This document shows positions 23,704-30,720 of a DNA stretch of 34,970 nt, piece by piece. Each line of letters opens with the position of its first letter. Positions within the stretch are counted from its first letter, which is position 1. Source of the stretch: JAAFHS01 sp046049665 (lineage in GTDB: Bacteria > Pseudomonadota > Alphaproteobacteria > Rhodobacterales > Rhodobacteraceae); the NCBI GenBank assembly GCA_046049665.1, contig JBJOQW010000154.1:1-34970 (forward strand). The letters are read 5' to 3'. A program made the translations under genes and the position numbers. The notes beneath the pieces are model-generated. The model did no database searches, had not been told where the DNA came from, and was given only the letters and a program-made list of their open reading frames with translations.

Positions 23704-24461
23704 CCAGACGTGCGCTGATTACCGCGGGGGCCAACGGCATTGGGCTGGCCATGGCGCAGGGATTTGTGGCAGCGGGCTATCGCGTGTGGGTGACGGATGT
23801 GGATGGTGCTGCGGTGGCAGCCTTGCCCGCTGCTATCAAGGGCAGCGTGGTTGATGTGGCGGATGAAGCCGCCATGGCCGCCCTGTTGGGCCAGATCAAG
23901 GCCGACTGGGGCGGGCTGGATGTGGTCTGCTGCAACGCGGGCATCAAGGGGCCGACGGCCGCCGTGGTGGATATGCCATTGGACGGCTGGCGCGAATGTC
24001 TTGCCGTCAACCTTGATGGCGCGTTTCTGACGGCAAAACACGCGATCCCGCTGTTGCAGCGGGGCGCTGTGATGCTGTTTACCTCTTCCACCGCGGGCAT
24101 TTACGGCTTTCCCTACCGCAGCCCCTATGCGGCGGCGAAATGGGCGGTGATCGGCCTGATGAAGACACTGGCCATGGAGTTGGGCCCCCAAGGCATACGC
24201 GTGAACGCCATTTTGCCGGGCTCGGTCAACGGGCCGCGCATTGACCGGGTCTTTGCCGATGAAGCCGCCGCCAAGGGCATGACGCCTGATGCCGTGCGGC
24301 GTGGCTATGCCGAAGGCACGGCCCTGCAAAGTCTGGTGGATGCCAGCGATATTGCCAATATGGCGGTTTTCCTCGCCTCGGACGGCGCACGGATGGTGTC
24401 CGGCCAGACCCTGACGGTGGACGGCTTTACGATCAACCCAGACCCGAAGGTGGGACCATGA
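23700..24461 (+). CDS. Short-chain dehydrogenase/reductase (SDR)
   Basis: 253-aa classical SDR. Cofactor loop TAGANGIGLA (8-17, TGxxxGIG type), D-V-D after beta-2 pointing to NAD preference, CNAGI (NAG motif), FTSSTAGIYG with the catalytic Ser, and YAAAK for the Tyr/Lys pair; C-terminal SGQTLTVDGF is typical. The ATG overlaps the cdhA stop by 4 nt and its stop overlaps the acyl-CoA dehydrogenase start by 4 nt, so it belongs to the same operon. Substrate unknown. Since cdhA already covers L-carnitine, D-carnitine oxidation is an attractive guess; another hydroxy intermediate is possible. Confidence 0.88.
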   Translation: MTRRALITAGANGIGLAMAQGFVAAGYRVWVTDVDGAAVAALPAAIKGSVVDVADEAAMAALLGQIKADWGGLDVVCCNAGIKGPTAAVVDMPLDGWRECLAVNLDGAFLTAKHAIPLLQRGAVMLFTSSTAGIYGFPYRSPYAAAKWAVIGLMKTLAMELGPQGIRVNAILPGSVNGPRIDRVFADEAAAKGMTPDAVRRGYAEGTALQSLVDASDIANMAVFLASDGARMVSGQTLTVDGFTINPDPKVGP

Positions 24462-25621
24462 ACTTTGGCCTGAGCGCAGAGCAACAGATGATTGTCGCGG
24501 CCACGCGGGCATTTGTGGAAACCGAACTTTATCCGCATGAAGCGGAGATTGAACGCACAGGTATCTTGCGGGATGAGCTGCGCAAGGAAATTGTTAAAAA
24601 GGCCATTAAAGCAGGACTTTACGCAGCGAACATGCCGGCCGAGGTGGGTGGTGCCGGCCTTGATACGCTGTCATGGCTGCTTTACGAAAAGGAACTTGGC
24701 AAGGCGAACTATGCCCTGCACTGGACCTGCGTATCGCGCCCGTCAAACATCCTTTTGGCCTGCACGCCGGAACAGCGCGAACGCTATCTCTTCCCCTGCA
24801 TCCGGGGCGAAAAGCATGATTGCCAGGCGATGACGGAACCGGGGGCGGGGTCAGATCTGCGCGGCATGAAGGCCTTTGCGCGGGCCGATGGGGATGATTT
24901 CGTGCTGAACGGCACGAAGCATTTCATCAGCCACGCGGATGTGGCGGATTTCGCGATTGTCTGGGTGGCGACAGGCGAAGAAGAAACCAAGCGCGGCAAG
25001 AAAAAGCTGATCACGGCGTTTCTGGTGGACAAGGGAACCAAGGGCTTCACGGTGCGCGATGGGTACCGGAATGTCAGCCACCGGGGCTATAACAACTGCG
25101 TGCTGGATTTTGACGATTGCCGCCTGTCCAAGGACCAAGTGCTGGGCGAGGTACACAAGGGCTTTGAAGTGGCGGGCAAATGGCTGGGGGCAACGCGGCT
25201 GCAGGTGGCGTCAACCTGCCTTGGGCGGGCAGAGCGGGCCTTGGCCCATGCGGTGGAATATGCAGCACAACGCAAGCAGTTCGGGCAAGAGATTGGCAAG
25301 TTTCAGGGGGTATCCTTCAAGCTGGCAGATATGGCGATGGAGTTGAAGGCTGCCGAGTTGCTGACACGTGAAGCGGCGTGGAAATACGACGCAGGCACGG
25401 TGACAGAGGCGGACATGGCGATGGCCAAGCTGAAGGCGACGGAAGTGCTGGCGATGGTGGCGGATGAAGCGATCCAGATCCACGGGGGGATGGGGTTGAT
25501 GGATGAATTACCGCTAGAGCGTATCTGGCGGGATGCACGGGTAGAGCGGATATGGGAAGGCACGAGCGAGATTCAACGCCATATCATCAGCCGCGAAATG
25601 CTGCGGGCGCATGGTGGCTGA
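24458..25621 (+). CDS. Acyl-CoA dehydrogenase, possibly gamma-butyrobetainyl-CoA dehydrogenase
   Basis: 387-aa FAD enzyme of the acyl-CoA dehydrogenase family, full length. Key parts: MTEPGAGSDLRGMK (FAD/substrate loop, about 125-138), RKQFGQEIGKFQ, MQIHGGMG-like IQIHGGMGLMDELPLERIWRDAR, and the catalytic Glu367 in WEGTSEIQR. Last gene of the carnitine operon (4-nt overlap with the SDR) and followed by terminator-like hairpins. In this setting the likely reaction is oxidation of gamma-butyrobetainyl-CoA to crotonobetainyl-CoA, opposite to the reduction done by E. coli CaiA. The family is certain; the substrate is inferred from caiD and the ligase gene downstream. Confidence 0.9.
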   Translation: MNFGLSAEQQMIVAATRAFVETELYPHEAEIERTGILRDELRKEIVKKAIKAGLYAANMPAEVGGAGLDTLSWLLYEKELGKANYALHWTCVSRPSNILLACTPEQRERYLFPCIRGEKHDCQAMTEPGAGSDLRGMKAFARADGDDFVLNGTKHFISHADVADFAIVWVATGEEETKRGKKKLITAFLVDKGTKGFTVRDGYRNVSHRGYNNCVLDFDDCRLSKDQVLGEVHKGFEVAGKWLGATRLQVASTCLGRAERALAHAVEYAAQRKQFGQEIGKFQGVSFKLADMAMELKAAELLTREAAWKYDAGTVTEADMAMAKLKATEVLAMVADEAIQIHGGMGLMDELPLERIWRDARVERIWEGTSEIQRHIISREMLRAHGG

Positions 25622-25633
25622 ACCGGAGGAAGC

Positions 25634-25677
25634 GGGGGTTTCACACCCCCCAGTCCATTGGTTTCTCGAACCAATGG
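25634..25677 (+). terminator. Two adjacent hairpins after the carnitine operon
   Basis: First stem GGGGGT (25634-25639) with ACCCCC (25645-25650), loop 5 nt. Second stem CCATTGGTT (25655-25663) with AACCAATGG (25669-25677), 9 bp perfect, loop 5 nt. They begin 13 nt after the acyl-CoA dehydrogenase stop and probably end the operon transcript. Confidence 0.65.
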
Positions 25678-25699
25678 CGAAACCAGTGGCCTACCCCGT

Positions 25700-25722
25700 G
25701 GGATATTTATGGACAGATGAAA
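25700..25722 (+). repeat. GGATATTT element, copy C
   Basis: GGGATATTTATGG (25700-25712) followed by ACAGATGAAA (25713-25722), one base different from copy B over the core. It follows the hairpins at 25634-25677 and faces copy D at 25837-25860 as an inverted pair about 115 bp apart. Confidence 0.65.
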
Positions 25723-25796
25723 CGAAATGTTAACTTTGATTCGAGACATTGATTACACGGTACAGGCGGGGACGCCGATGACCGTGACGGGTGAAA

Positions 25797-25822
25797 CCCT
25801 GCCTCGCATTGCCGGGGCAGGG
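25797..25822. other. 10-bp hairpin in the 290-bp gap between the acyl-CoA dehydrogenase and ligase genes
   Basis: CCCTGCCTCG (25797-25806) pairs with CGGGGCAGGG (25813-25822), with one G-T wobble and a 6-nt loop. It lies between repeat copies C and D. The gap 25622-25911 has no convincing gene; it holds four hairpins and two repeat copies. Confidence 0.5.
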
Positions 25823-25836
25823 CGCCCCGCTTTCTC

Positions 25837-25890
25837 TTTCATCTGTCTGAAAATATCCTCTGGGGGTCCGGGGGGCGAAGCGCCCCCGGA
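25837..25890 (-). repeat. Hairpin plus GGATATTT element, copy D (inverted)
   Basis: On the minus strand a hairpin (TCCGGGGG 25867-25874 with CCCCCGGA 25883-25890) is followed by GAGGATATTTTCAG (25860-25847) and ACAGATGAAA (25846-25837). Same layout as copy B. It points away from the ligase gene that starts 22 nt further on the plus strand. Confidence 0.65.
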
Positions 25891-25911
25891 TGTCGATGCA
25901 GGGCACAGCCT

Positions 25912-27894
25912 ATGACGCGCCTGAACCGCCTTTTGCGCCCGCGCCATATTGCCGTCATGGGGGCCTCCTGGGCTGAAAGCGTGATTGCGCAATGTGCCAA
26001 GATGGGGTTCGCCGGGCAGGTCTGGCCGGTTCACCCAACGAAAACCCATATCGGGGGGCTGCGCGCGTTTGCCAGCCTTTCAGATTTGCCCGAGGCACCG
26101 GATGCGACGTTCATCGGGGTCAACCGGCATGCGACCATTGGTATCGTGGCGGAACTTGCGGCGTTGGGGGCAGGGGGGGCGATCTGTTTTGCGTCTGGCT
26201 GGACGGAAGCGGGCGAGCCGGGGTTGCAGGCCGATCTTGTGGCTGCGGCGGGTGATATGCCGATCCTTGGGCCAAACTGCTATGGGGTGATCAACTATCT
26301 GGACGGGGCACTGCTCTGGCCGGATCAGCATGGCGGGCTGCGGGTGGACAGGGGGGTGGCGCTGGTCAGCCAATCCTCGAACATCATCATCAATATGAGC
26401 ATGCAGAAGCGCGCGCTGCCGGTGGCCTATGTGGCCTGTCTGGGCAATGCGGCAGTGGTGGGTTTGGCAGAGCTTGCAGGGGCGGTGCTGGATGACCCGC
26501 GCGTCACGGCTTTGGGGATGTACATCGAAGGCATTGATGATGCGGCGGGCTTTGCAGCGTTGGCGGCGCGGGCGCGGGCGATGGGCAAGGGGATTGTCTG
26601 CATCAAGTCAGGCAAGACCGAGCTTTCGCGGGTGGCGGCGGCGTCGCATACGGCCTCACTGGCTGGGGGGGGCGTGGCGAGTTCTGCGTTTCTGCGCCAG
26701 ATCGGGGTGGCAGAGGTGAACACGCCGTCGGAGTTGATTGAGACGCTGAAGATTATGCACGTACATGGTGCGATTGGGCCGCGGTTGTGCAGCCTGTCCT
26801 GTTCGGGGGGTGAGGCGGGGCTGGTGGCTGATCTGGCGGCACCGGTGGGGATTGAGTTTGCGCCGGTGCCGGAGGCGACGAAGGGACGGTTGAACGACAT
26901 TCTGGGGCCCATTGTGACGGTGGCGAACCCGCTTGATTATCACACGTTCATCTGGGGCGATGGGCCGCGCACGACGGATGTGTTCACGACGATGCTGCAG
27001 GTCTATGACGCGGGCATTTATATCATCGACCCGCCGCGCACAGACCGCTGCGATCCGGCATGGTATGAGCCGGCCATCGGAGCCATCGTGGCGGCGCAGG
27101 GGGCCACGGGCAAACCTGCGTTTCCGGTGGCGTCGATGCCCGAAAACTTTGATGAGGGGCGGGCGGTGGCCTTGATGGGGCAGGGTGTGTGCACGCTGAT
27201 GGGCTTGGAGACTGCCTTGGTGGCATTGCGGGCAGCGCAAACTCCGGCAGGGATTGAAGGTTGGCGGCCACTGGCAGTAGTGCCAGAGGGGCGGGCGGTG
27301 ATGCTGGATGAGGCGGCAAGCAAGGCAGTGCTGGCGGGGGCGGGGGTGGCCGTGCCCAAGCGTGTGACAGCACCAAGGCTGGCCGATCTGGATGTGGCGG
27401 GGCTGGCCGGGCCATTTGCGCTGAAGGGGCTGGGGTTTGCGCATAAGACCGAAGCCGGGGCGGTGCGGCTGGGGCTGACGTCGCTGGCAGGACAAGCCGA
27501 AATGGTGGGGGCGACAGGATACCTTGCCGAAGAGATGGTGCAAGGTGTGGTGGCCGAACTGCTGGTGGGGCTGCGGCGCGATGCGGTCTACGGGGCGACG
27601 TTGACGCTGGGGTTTGGGGGCATCACGACGGAATTGCTGGCCGATACGGTGACGCTGGTTTGCCCGGTGACGGGGCCCCAGGTCGCCGCCGCCCTTGGGC
27701 GTCTGCGGCTGTGGCCCTTGCTGAATGGCTATCGGGGGAAACCTGCGGCGGATGTGGCGGCGGTGGTGGATGCGGTGCTGGCGGTGCAGGGGCTGCTGAC
27801 GGACGCAAGTCTGCAAGAGGTGGAAATCAACCCGCTGATGGCCTGCCAAAAGGGTGCGGTCGCGGTGGATGCGGTGATCTGGAGGGGCGAATGA
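25912..27894 (+). CDS. ADP-forming-type acyl-CoA synthetase (acetate-CoA ligase/ATP-grasp fusion)
   Basis: 660-aa fusion of the NDP-forming acyl-CoA synthetase superfamily. Order: CoA-binding Rossmann domain (HIAVMGASWAESV near 12-24, ILGPNCYGVIN near 118-127), succinyl-CoA-ligase-like domain carrying the phospho-His in AASHTASLAGG (H246), a second ligase-like domain (LSCSGGEAGLVADLA), and a C-terminal ATP-grasp domain (about 440-660, with FALKGLGFAHKTEAGAVRLG and EVEINPLMA). AGGG lies 8 nt before the ATG. The stop overlaps caiD by 4 nt (ATGA), so ligase and hydratase are made together; activation of gamma-butyrobetaine, crotonobetaine or carnitine to its CoA thioester is the natural inference, replacing the AMP-forming CaiC of enterobacteria. 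Confidence 0.87.
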   Translation: MTRLNRLLRPRHIAVMGASWAESVIAQCAKMGFAGQVWPVHPTKTHIGGLRAFASLSDLPEAPDATFIGVNRHATIGIVAELAALGAGGAICFASGWTEAGEPGLQADLVAAAGDMPILGPNCYGVINYLDGALLWPDQHGGLRVDRGVALVSQSSNIIINMSMQKRALPVAYVACLGNAAVVGLAELAGAVLDDPRVTALGMYIEGIDDAAGFAALAARARAMGKGIVCIKSGKTELSRVAAASHTASLAGGGVASSAFLRQIGVAEVNTPSELIETLKIMHVHGAIGPRLCSLSCSGGEAGLVADLAAPVGIEFAPVPEATKGRLNDILGPIVTVANPLDYHTFIWGDGPRTTDVFTTMLQVYDAGIYIIDPPRTDRCDPAWYEPAIGAIVAAQGATGKPAFPVASMPENFDEGRAVALMGQGVCTLMGLETALVALRAAQTPAGIEGWRPLAVVPEGRAVMLDEAASKAVLAGAGVAVPKRVTAPRLADLDVAGLAGPFALKGLGFAHKTEAGAVRLGLTSLAGQAEMVGATGYLAEEMVQGVVAELLVGLRRDAVYGATLTLGFGGITTELLADTVTLVCPVTGPQVAAALGRLRLWPLLNGYRGKPAADVAAVVDAVLAVQGLLTDASLQEVEINPLMACQKGAVAVDAVIWRGE

Positions 27895-28688
27895 TGGAGA
27901 TGCTGACAAAGGGGCCGATCCGCACGCGCATGGAAGGTGCTGTGCTGGAGGTCACGCTGGACCGCCCCAAGGCCAATGCGATTGACCTGATCACCAGCCG
28001 GATCATGGGGCAGGTGTTTCGGGCCTTCCGTGATGATGATGCGTTGCGCGTGGCAATCATCCGGGCGGAGGGCGACAAGTTTTTCTGCCCCGGCTGGGAT
28101 CTGAAGGCGGCTGCGGGTGGCGATGCGGTGGATGGTGATTACGGTGTGGGCGGCTTTGGCGGCTTGCAGGAACTGCCGAACCTGAACAAGCCGGTCATCG
28201 CGGCGGTGAATGGCATTTGCTGTGGGGGCGGGCTGGAACTGGCGCTGAGCGCCGATCTGATCCTGTGTTCGGACAATGCGACCTTTGCCTTGCCGGAAAT
28301 CCGGTCGGGCACAGTGGCGGATGCGGCATCCATCAAGCTGCCAAAGCGCATTCCCTATCATGTGGCGATGGATTTGTTGCTGACGGGCCGCTGGTTTGAC
28401 GCCACCGAGGCGCACCGCTGGGGGATTGTGAAGGAAATCACGACGCCTGCTGATCTGATGCCCAAGGTCTGGGCGCTGGCGCGTCTGCTGGAAAGCGGGC
28501 CGCCGCTGGTTTACGCGGCGATCAAGGAAGTGGTGCGTGAGGCGGAAGCGCTGCGGTTTCAAGACGCGATGAACCGGGTGACAAAGCGGCAGATGCCAAC
28601 GGTGGACAAGCTTTATGCCAGCGAGGATCAGCTGGAAGGGGCAAGGGCCTTTGCGGAAAAGCGCGATCCGGTGTGGAAGGGGAAGTAG
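27891..28688 (+). CDS. caiD: Crotonobetainyl-CoA hydratase / carnitinyl-CoA dehydratase (CaiD)
   Basis: 265-aa crotonase-family enzyme interconverting crotonobetainyl-CoA and L-carnitinyl-CoA. Similarity to E. coli CaiD is visible over its whole length: LDRPKANAID, FRDDxxLRVAII, GWDLKAAA, GGFxGLxE, NKPVIAAVNG, GGGLELALSAD and the C-terminal FAEKRDPVWKGK. Both catalytic Glu residues are present, E116 (GGGLELA) and E136 (LPEIRSG), matching E111 and E131 of CaiD as I recall them. Two ATG codons (27891, 27894) fit the GGAGG at 27881-27885; I use the first. It overlaps the ligase stop. A 114-bp gap without a gene follows. Confidence 0.92.
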   Translation: MMEMLTKGPIRTRMEGAVLEVTLDRPKANAIDLITSRIMGQVFRAFRDDDALRVAIIRAEGDKFFCPGWDLKAAAGGDAVDGDYGVGGFGGLQELPNLNKPVIAAVNGICCGGGLELALSADLILCSDNATFALPEIRSGTVADAASIKLPKRIPYHVAMDLLLTGRWFDATEAHRWGIVKEITTPADLMPKVWALARLLESGPPLVYAAIKEVVREAEALRFQDAMNRVTKRQMPTVDKLYASEDQLEGARAFAEKRDPVWKGK

Positions 28689-28802
28689 GGGGCATTGGCT
28701 GCAGCCATTCTATTCCCGACATGATTTGTCGCGCAGTGTGAAGGATTTGTGTCACGCCAAGGCTAGGAAGGCCTGCCGGGGGCACCGGGGCAGGGATTTG
28801 GT

Positions 28803-30413
28803 ATGCACGACACTGACTATATCATCGTGGGCGCGGGTTCTGCCGGCTGTGTGCTGGCGGACAGGCTGAGTGCCAGCGGCAAGCATAAGGTGACCGTGCT
28901 GGAGGCGGGGGGCACGGACCGGCGGTTTTACGTGGGGTTGCCATTGGGTTATGGCAAGCTGTTCTATGACCCGGCTGTGAACTGGATGTACAAGACGGAA
29001 CCCGATCCGGGGCTGGATGGCCAGCGGGACCATTGGCCAAGGGGCAAGATCCTTGGGGGGTCATCATCCATCAACGCTATGGTGTGGATCCGTGGGCACA
29101 AGGCGGACTACGATGAATGGGGGGCCAATCCGGGCTGGGGTTGGGATGATGTGCTGCAAGCCTATCGCGCGTTAGAGGATAACGAGGCGGGGGGCGATGC
29201 GTGGCGGGGCAAGGGCGGGCCTTTGTTTATCTCCCGCAATGCCAATGGGTTGCATCCGCTTGTTGAGAATTACCTTGAAGCTTGCGAAGAGGCGGGCCTT
29301 GCGCGGAACGCCGATTTCAACGGGGAAATGCAGGAAGGTGCGGGCGTCTACCAGATGACGATCAAAGGCGCGCGACGCAATTCGGCGGCGCGGGCGTTTC
29401 TTCGGCCCGCGATGAAGCGGGCGAATGTGCGGGTAATCACGCGGGCGATGGTGACGCGGGTGCTGGTTGAGGAAGGCCGGGCGGTGGGGGTGGAATACCT
29501 GCGCGCCGGGCAAAAGCAGGTGCTGCGCTGCAATGCTGAAGTGATCTTGTCAGGCGGCGCGATCAATTCGCCACAACTGCTGCAACTGTCGGGGATCGGG
29601 CCGGGGGCCTTGTTGCAAACGCATGGCATTCCGGTGGTACAGGACAATGCAAATGTTGGGGATCACCTGAGCGACCATCAAGGCATCAACTATACATGGT
29701 CGATGAAGGTGCCGACCTATAATGATGTGCTGCGGCCATGGTGGGGCAAGCTGCGCGCGGGCGTGGAATGGGCGCTGCTGGGGCGTGGCGTGCTGGCGAA
29801 AAGCATCAACCATGCGGGAGGGTTCTTCAGGACAAGGCCCGATCTGGAGCGGCCGAACATGCAGCTTTATCTGCAGGCGTTTTCCACGCTGCTGCCCAAG
29901 GCGGGTGAGCGGCCGCTGCTGACGCCTGACCCGTGGTCGGGGCTGAGCATTGGCCTGTCGAACTGCCGCCCGACAAGCCGGGGACATATTCGCATTGGCA
30001 GTGCTGATCCGTTGCAGCACCCGGTGATCACGGCGAATGCGTTTTCGACGAACCATGATGTGGAGGAAATGCTGGCGGCGGTGAAATACCTGCGGCATCT
30101 GGCGGCGCAACCGGCGCTGGCGGGGCTGATCAAGGAAGAGCTGCGTCCGGGGCCCGCGGTGCAGACGGATGAAGACCTGATCATGGATTTCCGGCGCAGG
30201 TCAGGCACGGTGTATCACCCCAGTTGTACCTGCCGGATGGGGGCGGATGCGGGCACATCAGTGGTGGATGCGCGGCTGCGGGTACATGGGGTGGCGGGCT
30301 TGCGGGTGATTGATGCAAGCGCATTCCCGAACCTGATTGCGGGCAACACGAATGCGCCGTCCATACTGATGGGCTGGAAAGGCGCAGAGATGGTGCTGGC
30401 AGACGCGCCCTGA
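28803..30413 (+). CDS. GMC-family FAD oxidoreductase (choline dehydrogenase-like)
   Basis: 536-aa glucose-methanol-choline oxidoreductase. FAD loop VGAGSAGCVLADRLS (9-23), GMC signature 1 GKILGGSSSINAMVWIRG (81-98), signature 2 SGGAINSPQLLQLSGIG, catalytic His472 in YHPSCTCRMG and the C-terminal Asn pair N515/N517 in GNTNAPS. It is clearly GMC, but the N-terminal part differs from true BetA as I recall it, so choline is only one candidate; other alcohols are possible. AGGGA is about 6 nt before the ATG. Same strand as, and 114 nt after, caiD; choline-sulfatase lies just beyond on the other strand, which favours a choline/betaine-related alcohol. Confidence 0.88.
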   Translation: MHDTDYIIVGAGSAGCVLADRLSASGKHKVTVLEAGGTDRRFYVGLPLGYGKLFYDPAVNWMYKTEPDPGLDGQRDHWPRGKILGGSSSINAMVWIRGHKADYDEWGANPGWGWDDVLQAYRALEDNEAGGDAWRGKGGPLFISRNANGLHPLVENYLEACEEAGLARNADFNGEMQEGAGVYQMTIKGARRNSAARAFLRPAMKRANVRVITRAMVTRVLVEEGRAVGVEYLRAGQKQVLRCNAEVILSGGAINSPQLLQLSGIGPGALLQTHGIPVVQDNANVGDHLSDHQGINYTWSMKVPTYNDVLRPWWGKLRAGVEWALLGRGVLAKSINHAGGFFRTRPDLERPNMQLYLQAFSTLLPKAGERPLLTPDPWSGLSIGLSNCRPTSRGHIRIGSADPLQHPVITANAFSTNHDVEEMLAAVKYLRHLAAQPALAGLIKEELRPGPAVQTDEDLIMDFRRRSGTVYHPSCTCRMGADAGTSVVDARLRVHGVAGLRVIDASAFPNLIAGNTNAPSILMGWKGAEMVLADAP

Positions 30414-30424
30414 CGCGCCTGCCA
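30397..30424. terminator. Hairpin at the end of the GMC gene (possible bidirectional terminator)
   Basis: TGGCAG (30397-30402) pairs with CTGCCA (30419-30424); after one mismatch CGCG (30404-30407) pairs with CGCG (30414-30417). The GMC stop codon is in the loop. It lies between convergent genes. Confidence 0.45.
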
Positions 30425-30432
30425 AATGGCTT

Positions 30433-30636
30433 TCAAGGTCTGGTAAAGACGATCGGACCCTCTTTGGGAATGAAGATCGTGGCGCTGTCGCCAGATTTGC
30501 CGCGGACTTTCACCCGTGTCCCATTTGAGCCTGTGGTGGTTTCTACGGTTGAACCGTCTGAACCGGTGGTTGTGGTGCGTGTTTGCCCGCCCGCGCCAGT
30601 TTCAGTCGTCGTTTCAGCTGGCTTTTCATCTGCCAT
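30433..30636 (-). CDS. Small Thr-rich protein, 67 aa, unknown function
   Basis: The start is the ATG at 30636, fixed by GGAG 8 nt upstream (30648-30645); another ATG 18 nt earlier lacks this. The protein is hydrophilic and low in complexity: after MADEKPAE it has repeated Thr-rich blocks (ETTTETGAGGQTRTTTTGSD, then GSTVETTTGSNG) and a basic, ordered-looking end with VKVRGKSGDSATIFIPKEGP. No signal peptide or membrane segment. I recognise no family. The good ribosome site, the stop 19 nt from the convergent GMC gene and the non-random composition suggest a real gene. Confidence 0.65.
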   Translation of the reverse strand: MADEKPAETTTETGAGGQTRTTTTGSDGSTVETTTGSNGTRVKVRGKSGDSATIFIPKEGPIVFTRP

Positions 30637-30720
30637 AATAAACACTCCGATCAATGGTTGCGTGCCTCAATATGCTGGCACGTCGCAAGCGTGCCACAAC
30701 GCATCCGTTTTTCAAAGCCT

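Noticed and set aside
26656..27909. Open frame of 417 codons on the minus strand across the ligase gene
   Set aside because: Same reason: His/Arg/Gln-rich antisense frame over a clear multi-domain ligase.
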